From NCBI GenBank assembly GCA_044233795.1, contig JBIIJL010000097.1, positions 1 through 6,725 on the forward strand: a stretch of 6,725 nucleotides of DNA. Direction: 5' to 3'. The stretch's first letter is position 1, and every line of letters starts with the position of its first letter. Shown here in pieces: positions 1 through 5,683 of this stretch. A program made the translations under genes and the position numbers. The DNA is from JBIIJL01 sp044233795 (GTDB lineage: Bacteria; Pseudomonadota; Gammaproteobacteria; Legionellales; Legionellaceae). The notes beneath the pieces were generated by a model that was given only the letters and a program-made list of their open reading frames with translations, did no database searches and was not told the origin of the DNA.

Positions 1-663
1 GTGAGTTTATTTAGCAATTTAGGGATTGCTCAACTGATTTGCACTTCTTTGGCCGATATTCAACGTCTCACTGATGCACTTAATGCTGAAGCAATCATTA
101 TCCACTGCAATCCTTTGCAAGAATGCATTCAACCGGAAGGGACCCCGTCATTTAAAGGTTGTTGGGTTGCCCTTGAAGCACTGGTGAAAGGTGTTAATTT
201 GCCCGTTGTTGTGAAAGAAACTGGGTGTGGTTTTTCAAAATCGACACTTATGCGTCTAGATAATATTGGGGTAGCGGCTGTAGATGTGAGTGGCTTGGGC
301 GGAACACACTGGGGACGTATTGAGGGACAGCGAGCAGTTGATGAGCCTATTCGGCAACAAACTTCTAAAACATTTCGTAATTGGGGTATTGATACCGTAC
401 AAAGTGTGGTCGATGCAGCTGCTCTTAACCCCAGGTTTGAAATTTGGGGATCTGGGGGCGTGCGGCATGGCTTGGATGCTGCAAAATTGTTTGCGCTGGG
501 AGCCTCCATGGTCGGATTTGCTAAACCTCTTTTGCATGCCGCTCTCATGTCTGCTGATGAGGTATTAAAAGTGATGGCGTCGATAGAATATGAATTGAAG
601 GTTGCTATGTTTTGCACAGGTAGCGATATATTAAGTTCACTGAAGGAGAAGGCATGTCGTTAG
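1..663 (+). CDS. fni: Type 2 isopentenyl-diphosphate delta-isomerase, C-terminal part (5' end outside window)
   Basis: This is the C-terminal 220 residues of the FMN- and NAD(P)H-dependent isomerase that interconverts isopentenyl and dimethylallyl diphosphate in the cytoplasm. Visible motifs are SNLGIAQL near the left edge, the substrate/Mg-binding HCNPLQE...QPEG block (residues 35-47), VVVKETGCGFS (about 70-80), DVSGLGGTHWGR (about 95-106), and the phosphate-binding WGSGGVRHGLDAAK...GASMVGFAKPL near 150-177. The family is about 340-350 residues long, so roughly 120-130 residues lie upstream. The GTG at base 1 is therefore almost certainly an internal valine and not a start. The stop codon overlaps the start of the HMG-CoA reductase gene by 10 bp, which places it in a mevalonate-pathway operon. 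Identification is strong from motifs; the symbol fni (idi2) follows family usage. Confidence 0.93.
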   Translation: MSLFSNLGIAQLICTSLADIQRLTDALNAEAIIIHCNPLQECIQPEGTPSFKGCWVALEALVKGVNLPVVVKETGCGFSKSTLMRLDNIGVAAVDVSGLGGTHWGRIEGQRAVDEPIRQQTSKTFRNWGIDTVQSVVDAAALNPRFEIWGSGGVRHGLDAAKLFALGASMVGFAKPLLHAALMSADEVLKVMASIEYELKVAMFCTGSDILSSLKEKACR

Positions 664-1940
664 TTCATAATGCCAGTGACTTGTTCCAAGGGTTTTCAAA
701 ACTGGCGCGAGAAGAGCGTTTTGAACGATTGTTGGCTTTAGGTGCGCTGACGGTCGATGATGTTGCCTTTTTAGAGCAAGGTGGTGTTTTAGATACAGCG
801 CTCGCTGATAAATTGATTGAAAATGTGATAGGTTTTTTTCAGCTGCCATTAGGGGTTGCCACTAATTTTCGAATTGATGGGCGAGATTATGTGATCCCTC
901 TTGCAGTAGAAGAGACATCTATCATTGCAGCACTGTCTAAAACTGCCAAATGGATAAGACAACAAGGTGAGATAACCACGGATATACAAGGTCAGTGTAT
1001 TTTAGGACAAATTCAGTTGGCAACTGTCGCCAATTTCCCAAGATTTTCTGAGCTTCTCGAAGAAAACAAACAATCGCTTATTCAACAAGCCAATCAAGAT
1101 GTTGCTTACTCGATGGTTCAACGAGGTGGTGGGGTTAGTGATTTACAGGTTTACAAGCTTTCGCGTCCTGATGGAGGTGATATGGCCGTAGTCCATCTCT
1201 TGATGAATAGTTGCGATGCCATGGGGGCGAATATACTCAATCAAGTGCTTGAGTATTTAAAAACCCCTATCGAAGAGCTGACCGGCGAACAAGTTTCGAT
1301 GTGTATTTTATCTAATTTGAATGATCAAAAGCTTACTACAGCCAGAGTAGCGCTGCATCAAGTTGGGGCTGAACTTGGGGAGCGCCTTGAAGAAGCCTCA
1401 TTATTTGCAGAAACGTGCCCTTATAGAGCAGCTACTCACAATAAAGGTGTGATGAACGGGATTGATCCGGTCTTAATTGCAACGGGAAATGATTGGCGTG
1501 CGGTTGAGGCCGGTGTTCATGCATATGCGGCGCGATCTGGTCGTTATCAAGCCATTACCCGTTGGTGCTATCGAAACGGTACATTGCATGGTGAATTAAC
1601 AGCGCCGATTATAGTTGGTACCGTGGGTGGCGTGACATCGTTACATCCCACAGCGAGTATGTGTCTGCGGATGATGGGTATTGAATCAGCGAATCAGTTA
1701 TCGCGGGTGATTGCTGCAGTGGGCTTGGTGCAAAATTTGGGCGCGATTAGAGCACTTTGCACAGAAGGGATTATTCAAGGGCATATGAAGCTTCATATTG
1801 ATAATCTGCTCCTAGGCGCTGGTGCAACTGACAGTGAAATACCATTGCTCAAAGAGCGACTTAAGCTTCGCTTACTAACCAATAAACGTATCAGTTTAAA
1901 CAATGCCAATGAAATATTGACTGAAATTAGACAGTTATGA
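654..1940 (+). CDS. mvaA: Hydroxymethylglutaryl-CoA reductase, class II
   Basis: This enzyme makes or oxidises mevalonate from HMG-CoA with NAD(P)H and is the committed step of the mevalonate pathway. The 428 residues match the usual class II length. Visible signatures are ENVIGFFQLPLGVATNF (56-72), the catalytic glutamate in AVEETS (84-89), RGGGVSDLQVY (157-167), the cofactor-binding NSCDAMGANILN (185-196), the catalytic lysine in THNKGVMNGIDP (K264), aspartate in ATGNDWRAVEAG (D280) and histidine in GHMKLH (H377). The start at 654 has an AGGAG Shine-Dalgarno site 5 bases upstream, inside the end of the isomerase gene, so the two are probably translationally coupled. Biosynthetic direction is inferred from the isomerase and GHMP kinase neighbours; class II enzymes can also degrade mevalonate. 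All catalytic residues appear intact. Confidence 0.95.
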   Translation: MSLVHNASDLFQGFSKLAREERFERLLALGALTVDDVAFLEQGGVLDTALADKLIENVIGFFQLPLGVATNFRIDGRDYVIPLAVEETSIIAALSKTAKWIRQQGEITTDIQGQCILGQIQLATVANFPRFSELLEENKQSLIQQANQDVAYSMVQRGGGVSDLQVYKLSRPDGGDMAVVHLLMNSCDAMGANILNQVLEYLKTPIEELTGEQVSMCILSNLNDQKLTTARVALHQVGAELGERLEEASLFAETCPYRAATHNKGVMNGIDPVLIATGNDWRAVEAGVHAYAARSGRYQAITRWCYRNGTLHGELTAPIIVGTVGGVTSLHPTASMCLRMMGIESANQLSRVIAAVGLVQNLGAIRALCTEGIIQGHMKLHIDNLLLGAGATDSEIPLLKERLKLRLLTNKRISLNNANEILTEIRQL

Positions 1941-2812
1941 TGTGGGCTATCCCTGCAAAAACTTTTTTGGTGGGTGAGTATGCGGCAATTGCTCGGGCAC
2001 CTGCGATTGTCTTAACGACAGCCCCTTGTTTTGCTTTATCGATCGAGGAGCATCCAGGGCTTGTTGGTATTCATCCATCATCCCCGGCCGGGCAATGGTG
2101 GAATCAATATGGCCCAAGAGGGGTTGGACTGAAATTTACTGATCCTTATCATGGAATTGGCGGCGTTGGTGCATCGAGTGCCGAATTTGTTGGCGTTTAT
2201 CTTGCTCAGAGTTATCTTAATAAGCAATTACCTGATGCAAACCTTCTCCTTGAGGCATATCAAGATTTTTCCTATGATGGACAAGGAGCGCGGCCTAGTG
2301 GTTATGATGTGCTTGCGCAGATGTTGGGCGGAGTTGTTTATATTGATAAACAACATAGTATTTGTCAGAAAATGTTTTGGCCTTTTTGTGATGTAGATTT
2401 TTTACTTATTCATAGTGGGCAAAAACTTGCGACCCATTGTCATTTACAATCATTGGTATTACCACAAAAAATGGAGCCTTTGATTGATATTGTCCAACAG
2501 ACCAAGGCTGCATTTGACCGAACGGATAGCAGGATGTTAGCAAATGCTGTGAATGCCTATCATCAGGAGCTTTTAAGTCTGGCTAAAGTTTCGGATCATA
2601 GTCAAAAACTTATTGAATATCTTAGACAACAAGACGATATTTTGGCCATTAAAGGCTGTGGGGCAATGGGAGCAGATGTATTATTGATGTTGGTTTCGAA
2701 GAGCAAAGCTCTTGTTTGGCAAAACAAGTTAGCTGAACTTGGATTAAGACTCTTAGCAACAACTGAAGGGCTTTATGGGGCTTCGCCTGCATTTTCTTCG
2801 AATATCAGCTGA
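1937..2812 (+). CDS. GHMP-family kinase, probably mevalonate or phosphomevalonate kinase
   Basis: This 291-residue protein has the three hallmarks of small-molecule kinases of the GHMP superfamily: the N-terminal PAKTFLVGEYAAI (residues 6-18, as in PGKxFLxGEYAV), the ATP phosphate loop GIGGVGASSAEF (73-84), and the PSGYD block (120-124) with the likely catalytic aspartate D124. A third, divergent motif IKGCGAMGADVLL (238-250) stands where the family has KxTGAGxGG. It overlaps the HMG-CoA reductase gene by 4 bp (ATGA), with no convincing Shine-Dalgarno site, so translation is probably coupled. The context says it phosphorylates mevalonate or phosphomevalonate. The motifs do not settle which, and a diphosphomevalonate decarboxylase relative cannot be fully excluded. 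A second in-frame ATG at 1940 is an equally possible start. The gene is the last of the operon. Confidence 0.85.
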   Translation: MMWAIPAKTFLVGEYAAIARAPAIVLTTAPCFALSIEEHPGLVGIHPSSPAGQWWNQYGPRGVGLKFTDPYHGIGGVGASSAEFVGVYLAQSYLNKQLPDANLLLEAYQDFSYDGQGARPSGYDVLAQMLGGVVYIDKQHSICQKMFWPFCDVDFLLIHSGQKLATHCHLQSLVLPQKMEPLIDIVQQTKAAFDRTDSRMLANAVNAYHQELLSLAKVSDHSQKLIEYLRQQDDILAIKGCGAMGADVLLMLVSKSKALVWQNKLAELGLRLLATTEGLYGASPAFSSNIS

Positions 2813-2824
2813 GCGCTGAATTTT
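2805..2824 (+). terminator. Possible weak terminator of the mevalonate operon
   Basis: TCAGC (2805-2809) and GCTGA (2815-2819) form a 5-bp stem with a 5-base loop, followed by ATTTT. The stem overlaps the kinase stop codon. It is short and the T-run is brief, so the call is tentative. No other terminator-like structure is seen before the tRNA promoter. Confidence 0.3.
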
Positions 2825-2901
2825 GATCAAGATAAAAACAGTTTTTTGCCCTGGTGTGTGTGCAAATTGGACAAAAACTGAAAATAACCTCATCAAAAGG
2901 C

Positions 2902-2929
2902 TTGAATTTTCACAGGTATCCGGTATGAT
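2902..2929 (+). promoter_or_regulatory. Sigma-70-type promoter of the tRNA cluster
   Basis: TTGAAT (2902-2907) and TATGAT (2924-2929) are separated by 16 bp. Transcription would begin around 2936, about 8 bases before the first tRNA-Lys. Position and hexamers fit a tRNA operon promoter. The 131 bases between the kinase gene and the tRNA (2813-2943) hold no other recognisable gene. Confidence 0.6.
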
Positions 2930-2943
2930 TTCAGCCTCTTTGG

Positions 2944-3019
2944 GGGCCGTTAGCTCAGGTGGTAGAGCAGGAGGCTTTTAACCTCTGTGTCATAGGTTCG
3001 AATCCTATACGGCCCACCA
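2944..3019 (+). tRNA. tRNA-Lys (anticodon UUU), copy 1
   Basis: A 76-base tRNA with encoded CCA. The acceptor stem pairs GGGCCGT (2944-2950) with ACGGCCC (3009-3015). The anticodon arm is GAGG-CTTTTAA-CCTC, giving anticodon TTT. The T arm contains GTTCGAATC. It is the first gene after the promoter at 2902-2929 and is identical over all 76 bases to the copy at 3087-3162. Confidence 0.97.
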
Positions 3020-3086
3020 TGTATTTGTAGGTACGATATCAGCTGGCAAAATGTCGGTTTTTATAGAATAATTTGTTTAGTTCATA

Positions 3087-3162
3087 GGGCCGTTAGCTCA
3101 GGTGGTAGAGCAGGAGGCTTTTAACCTCTGTGTCATAGGTTCGAATCCTATACGGCCCACCA
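3087..3162 (+). tRNA. tRNA-Lys (anticodon UUU), copy 2
   Basis: An exact duplicate of the tRNA-Lys at 2944, with the same acceptor pairing, TTT anticodon and encoded CCA. The 67-base spacer before it shows no clear promoter, so it is probably cotranscribed with copy 1. The identity extends only one base (T) past CCA, so the duplicated unit is essentially the mature tRNA itself. Confidence 0.97.
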
Positions 3163-3206
3163 TTTGTGGTAGCATGAATACAGCAGTACAGCAGTGTTCA
3201 TCAAAT

Positions 3207-3233
3207 ACTAGTTTCTTATCCCAAGAATCTAGT
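3207..3233. repeat. Imperfect palindrome just upstream of tRNA-Arg
   Basis: The arms ACTAGTTTCTT (3207-3217) and AAGAATCTAGT (3223-3233) pair over 10 of 11 positions (one T-T mismatch) around the 5-base loop ATCCC. The structure ends 9 bases before the mature tRNA-Arg. There is no T-run after it, so it is not a standard terminator. A precursor-processing stem or a protein site are both possible. Confidence 0.5.
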
Positions 3234-3242
3234 CTCTAACAT

Positions 3243-3319
3243 GCGCTCGTAGCTCAGCTGGATAGAGTACTTGGCTTCGAACCAAGGTGTCGGGGGTTCG
3301 AGTCCCTCCGAGCGCACCA
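3243..3319 (+). tRNA. tRNA-Arg (anticodon UCG), probable integration target
   Basis: A 77-base tRNA with encoded CCA. The acceptor stem pairs GCGCTCG (3243-3249) with CGAGCGC (3309-3315). The anticodon arm CTTGG-CTTCGAA-CCAAG gives anticodon TCG, which reads CGA arginine codons. It is the third tRNA of the cluster. The phage-type integrase gene ends 31 bases downstream in convergent orientation, so its 3' end is the probable attachment site of the element that fills the rest of the window. The tRNA is intact, as expected when the element restores the 3' end on insertion. Confidence 0.95.
3297..3319 (+). other. Putative attachment core at the tRNA-Arg 3' end (one element end)
   Basis: Tyrosine recombinases commonly use the T-arm to CCA part of a tRNA gene as crossover core, and the adjacent integrase gene supports that here. 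The expected second copy is not seen elsewhere in the window, consistent with the element running past base 6725. The exact core boundaries cannot be fixed from one end and are inferred. Confidence 0.45.
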
Positions 3320-3350
3320 TATACAGCAAGGGTTCTAGCGATAGTTTGTC

Positions 3351-4358
3351 TTAGGAACCAAGTCGGGTTGACGTAAACGTGCCCGAGACTCTCTCCGAAG
3401 CCTTCCGCAAATGGTCACTAGAAAGGTGTGCATAACGCAACACCGTATCATATTCTGACCACCCACCAAGTTGCTGTAGTTCATGTAAAGAGGTACCATT
3501 CTGTACATGCCAACTTGCCCAAGTATGACGTAAATCATGCCAGCGAAAATCTTTGATGCCTGCCCGCGCCAAAGCCTTAAGCCATGCATGATTGTTACAA
3601 CGAGAAACAGGTTTACCCTGATATGTAAAAACATACATGGGGTTCTTGCAGCGTTGCCTTTTTAAAATTTCTAGTGCATCTGAGTTTAAAGGCACAGGTA
3701 TTGCTCTTTTAGTTTTGGATTGATCAGGATGAATAAGAGCATGGCCCTTGATTAAATCTACTTCCCCCCATTGCAAACCTGTGACATTTGATTGTCGCAA
3801 TCCCGTCAATAAAGTAAATGCTGCCATATCCTTCAAATGTGGCGGCAATTCATTTAGTAACTGTTGCGACTCGTCTTTGGTTAGCCACCGCAAACGTTTA
3901 TTTTCAAATTTTCTCATTCGAATGACTGGAACAGAATCTAACCATTTCCACTGTTTGAGTGCTTTATTTAAAATTGCACGAATCAATTCCAGCATTCGGT
4001 TAACACTAGAAGGCTTAACGCCTGTTTTTTCCTTTTCATGGGCAATGTGTTCAATAAGATCGTCAGTGATATTGATCAGAGGCTTCTTTCTCAGAAAAGA
4101 ATCAAGCCACGCCAAATGATATTGATCTGTAACTAAACTTCTTTTGTGTTCACTTTCTTCTATCCACCTGACAACTGCATCTAACCATGTTTTTTTCGGA
4201 ATGGTTTTTAGTTCTTTTCGTTTCCATATTTCTTGAAGCACCTGATCATGAAAAATTTGTGCCTCAAGCCTTACCTTAGTTTTAGTGCTTTTTCGTACAC
4301 GCTCTCCAAGGTAGGTGATGTCAATCCACCAAAAACCATTTTTTCTTTTGAGTGCCAT
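3351..4358 (-). CDS. Tyrosine recombinase / site-specific integrase
   Basis: This 335-residue phage-type integrase catalyses insertion and excision of the element at the neighbouring tRNA-Arg. The N-terminus (about 1-50, with GFWWIDITYLGERVRKST) resembles an arm-site DNA-binding domain. A core-binding helical domain follows (about 55-145), then the catalytic domain with R188 (TGLRQSN), K215 (SKTKRAIPVPL), H274 and R277 (HDLRHTW), W300 (GGWSEYD) at the second-histidine position, and nucleophile Y309 (VLRYAHLS). The full catalytic set suggests an active enzyme. The start at 4358 has a GGAG Shine-Dalgarno site 9 bases upstream. The gene starts inside the excisionase-like gene (88-bp overlap), is last of a leftward operon, and stops 31 bases from the tRNA 3' end. 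Confidence 0.95.
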   Translation of the reverse strand: MALKRKNGFWWIDITYLGERVRKSTKTKVRLEAQIFHDQVLQEIWKRKELKTIPKKTWLDAVVRWIEESEHKRSLVTDQYHLAWLDSFLRKKPLINITDDLIEHIAHEKEKTGVKPSSVNRMLELIRAILNKALKQWKWLDSVPVIRMRKFENKRLRWLTKDESQQLLNELPPHLKDMAAFTLLTGLRQSNVTGLQWGEVDLIKGHALIHPDQSKTKRAIPVPLNSDALEILKRQRCKNPMYVFTYQGKPVSRCNNHAWLKALARAGIKDFRWHDLRHTWASWHVQNGTSLHELQQLGGWSEYDTVLRYAHLSSDHLRKASERVSGTFTSTRLGS

Positions 4359-4564
4359 GTTGTATTACTCCTGTTATGGGCACCCTGTGACGCATCGCAG
4401 CCAGAGTACTTGTTTCTGATGTGCATCACAAGATCTTGTTCTATAAAAACCCAACTTCTGCCAATTTTGACGCCTGGTATTTGCCCACCGGCAACCAAGC
4501 GTCGGATGGTTTCTTTATGCGCACCAAGAAATTGTGCAGCCTGATTAATATCCAGTGTTTTCAT
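4271..4564 (-). CDS. Excisionase-like helix-turn-helix DNA-binding protein
   Basis: This 97-residue protein opens with MKTLDINQAAQFLGAHKETIRRLVAGG, a MerR/excisionase-type helix-turn-helix (HTH_17-like) domain, followed by the wing IPGVKIGRSWVF (about 29-40). The remaining 50 residues are polar and have no recognised domain. Such proteins direct recombinases toward excision or act as regulators, and the position immediately before the integrase gene favours a recombination directionality factor. The start at 4564 is preferred over the ATG at 4579, because GGGAG lies 8 bases upstream of it and the earlier ATG overlaps that site. Its 3' end overlaps the integrase gene by 88 bp, and it begins 5 bases after the upstream small gene ends, so the three genes form one operon. 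A general regulatory role is possible. Confidence 0.82.
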   Translation of the reverse strand: MKTLDINQAAQFLGAHKETIRRLVAGGQIPGVKIGRSWVFIEQDLVMHIRNKYSGCDASQGAHNRSNTTWHSKEKMVFGGLTSPTLESVYEKALKLR

Positions 4565-4569
4565 AGGTA

Positions 4570-4818
4570 CTACTCCCATTCACGATCACTGCGCTGTTTG
4601 TTTTTGTTCGTTTGGATTTCCAAAATAATCTGATAAAGCCTTACCAAAGACTGTTCGGACGAGAAATGTGGCGGTAGCTGCTGATCGAGGTAAATAGAGC
4701 GTATATTGCTTATAGACGACCCAGTATGATTGGCAATATCTTTTAAAGTAAAATGGGTTGATGCCAATAAATAGTCGATAATCCCCTTATAAATATTTAT
4801 TTTGAATTTGCACTCCAT
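4570..4818 (-). CDS. Small helix-turn-helix-like protein, first gene of the integrase operon
   Basis: This 82-residue protein is not assigned to a named family. Residues about 10-55 (IIDYLLAS...FTLKDIANHTGSSISNIRSIYLDQQLP) have the spacing of a helix-turn-helix domain, and a helical segment RLYQIILEIQ precedes a highly charged, basic C-terminal tail. The start at 4818 is favoured over the ATG at 4842 because AGGAG sits 8 bases upstream of it. The gene ends 5 bases before the excisionase-like gene, and its last codons carry that gene's ribosome site. The position is that of an early regulatory gene controlled by the operators at 4925-4974. A DNA-binding role in element control or recombination is inference only. 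Confidence 0.72.
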   Translation of the reverse strand: MECKFKINIYKGIIDYLLASTHFTLKDIANHTGSSISNIRSIYLDQQLPPHFSSEQSLVRLYQIILEIQTNKNKQRSDREWE

Positions 4819-4911
4819 GAGAAGGACTCCTGTTGTAGGCATAATGCCTAATGCGTTATTGAGTAAATAAATTGATGGACAAATTACCAGGTGATATTTT
4901 CGTAGGATGTG

Positions 4912-4939
4912 TTAAAATCTACTTTTACATCGGTGTAAT
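4912..4939 (+). promoter_or_regulatory. Candidate promoter of the repressor gene
   Basis: TTAAAA (4912-4917) and TGTAAT (4934-4939) are separated by 16 bp. The -10 hexamer overlaps the first operator, which would allow autorepression. An alternative is TTGATG (4872-4877) and TATTTT (4895-4900) with a 17-bp spacer. No convincing leftward promoter for the integrase operon was found, although it must lie in or near this gap. Confidence 0.35.
4925..4938. promoter_or_regulatory. Operator site 1 (TTACA-N4-TGTAA)
   Basis: TTACATCGGTGTAA is a perfect 5+5 inverted repeat with a 4-base spacer. It is the first of three like sites with centres 18 bp apart in the gap between the divergent repressor gene and integrase operon. 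It is the presumed binding site of the repressor encoded from 4987. Confidence 0.7.
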
Positions 4940-4942
4940 TCG

Positions 4943-4956
4943 TTACATTGATATAA
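4943..4956. promoter_or_regulatory. Operator site 2 (TTACA-N4-TATAA)
   Basis: TTACATTGATATAA matches the dyad with one change in the right half (TATAA in place of TGTAA), so it may bind more weakly. Its centre lies exactly midway between sites 1 and 3. Confidence 0.6.
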
Positions 4957-4960
4957 GTTA

Positions 4961-4974
4961 TTACACTAATGTAA
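4961..4974. promoter_or_regulatory. Operator site 3 (TTACA-N4-TGTAA)
   Basis: TTACACTAATGTAA is a perfect dyad ending 12 bases before the repressor start codon, where bound protein could block expression of the repressor gene. With site 2 it also forms a larger inverted repeat: CGTTACATT (4941-4949) against AATGTAACG (4968-4976), 9 of 9 bases. Confidence 0.7.
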
Positions 4975-4986
4975 CGAAGTCAGGCT

Positions 4987-5634
4987 ATGTCAACTACTCT
5001 TTTAGAAAATTTTAATCAATTCTCATTAGCGCAGACTCTCACGGACTTGATTGAGCGGGAGAATAGACTTACTCCGGCTGCCCTTGCGCGGAAACTGGGA
5101 ATTCCAACCAATAAGATCACCCGAATCTTAAATGGGGATGTTACCGATCCTAAAGCGAGTACATTGCTGCAAATTGCAAACTACTTTGGCATCACCATTG
5201 AGCAATTGCTTGGTTTAGAATCTATTGTGCGTGAAGGAATCTCACAACGATTAGCAGCGACACAAGCATTGCCGATTATTGAGTTGAGTAAACCGGCGCA
5301 AATGATAAAAGAGTGGTATCGTTGGGTGCCCAATGATATTGCCGGAGATTACTTCACTTTAGCGCTGGATACTGACCTATACGAACCTACTTTCCCGAAA
5401 AATTCGCTACTAATCATTAATCGAGATATTTCGCCCGAGGATCGTTCGTATATTTTGATTAAAAAGAACGATAACCCCCACCACTGTTTGATAAAGAAAT
5501 ATGTACAGGAAGGCGATCAGATCTACCTGTATCCAATCAATCCTAAGTTACCAGTAGAAAAGTTTGACGAAAAAATATACACTGTCGTTGGCGTAATTCT
5601 TGAGGTGCATCAAAAATTACGCGCTAAAAAATAG
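4987..5634 (+). CDS. cI/LexA-like (S24-fold) repressor, apparently lacking the catalytic serine
   Basis: This 215-residue protein has an N-terminal Xre-type helix-turn-helix (about 13-76: LARKLGIPTNKITRILNG...LLQIANYFGITIEQLLGL). Its C-terminal S24 peptidase-like domain (about 95-210) contains YEPTFPKNSLLIINRD, CLIKKYV, GDQIYLYPINPKLP and VVGVILEVH, as in phage cI repressors. The family normally has a catalytic serine in a GDSMxP-like motif; here the aligned residues are TDLYEP, with leucine 131 at the serine position, whereas the lysine region (LIKKY, 168-172) is kept. Self-cleavage is therefore unlikely (inference from a hand alignment). It probably binds the operators just upstream and controls both itself and the divergent integrase operon. 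No strong Shine-Dalgarno site is seen before the start. Repressors at this position in Legionella integrative elements have been called PrpA or LvrR; equivalence here is a suggestion. Confidence 0.87.
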   Translation: MSTTLLENFNQFSLAQTLTDLIERENRLTPAALARKLGIPTNKITRILNGDVTDPKASTLLQIANYFGITIEQLLGLESIVREGISQRLAATQALPIIELSKPAQMIKEWYRWVPNDIAGDYFTLALDTDLYEPTFPKNSLLIINRDISPEDRSYILIKKNDNPHHCLIKKYVQEGDQIYLYPINPKLPVEKFDEKIYTVVGVILEVHQKLRAKK

Positions 5635-5681
5635 GTTATAAGGTTATAAGGTTGTAGAGTTTTAGGGTTGTAAGGATGTAA
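5634..5681 (+). repeat. Tandem array of six degenerate octamers between two genes
   Basis: Six consecutive 8-base units of consensus GGTTRTAA run without gaps from the last base of the repressor stop codon to 2 bases before the next start codon. Units 1 and 2 are identical (GGTTATAA), units 3 and 5 are GGTTGTAG and GGTTGTAA, and units 4 (AGTTTTAG) and 6 (GGATGTAA) are more diverged. The last units supply AAGGA, the likely ribosome site of the gene at 5684. Confidence 0.75.
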
Positions 5682-5683
5682 AG

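Larger units (their letters stand above)
2944..3163 (+). repeat. Tandem direct repeat of the tRNA-Lys gene
   Basis: Bases 2944-3020 and 3087-3163 are identical over 77 bases and are separated by 66 bases of unlike sequence. The repeat is explained by the duplicated tRNA gene and could be a substrate for copy-number change by recombination. Confidence 0.9.

Noticed and set aside
1..3. GTG at the left edge as the start of the isomerase gene
   Set aside because: The protein is only about two thirds of family length and begins within a known internal motif region, so the start lies upstream of the window.
129..617. Long open frames on the minus strand and an extra + frame within the isomerase gene
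   Set aside because: They are shadows of a clearly conserved coding frame and have no recognisable domain.
3208..3232. Palindrome before tRNA-Arg as an intrinsic terminator
   Set aside because: It is AT-rich, followed by CTCTAAC and not a T-run, and lies within a likely cotranscribed tRNA cluster.
3748..4119. Plus-strand open frame opposite the integrase gene
   Set aside because: It lies antisense to the integrase catalytic and core-binding domains and its translation has no domain character.
4565..4579. Earlier ATG (4579) for the excisionase-like protein
   Set aside because: It lies on the ribosome site that serves the ATG at 4564, and the conserved domain begins at the later start.
4233..4633. 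Plus-strand open frames over the start of the integrase and excisionase-like genes
   Set aside because: Both are antisense to well-supported minus-strand genes with good ribosome sites.
4819..4842. Earlier ATG (4842) for the 82-residue protein
   Set aside because: No ribosome site precedes it, while AGGAG is correctly placed for the ATG at 4818.
5634..5681. Octamer array as a CRISPR or plasmid iteron origin
   Set aside because: Units are gapless, degenerate and too short for CRISPR repeats with spacers, and no replication protein gene or AT-rich melting region accompanies them.
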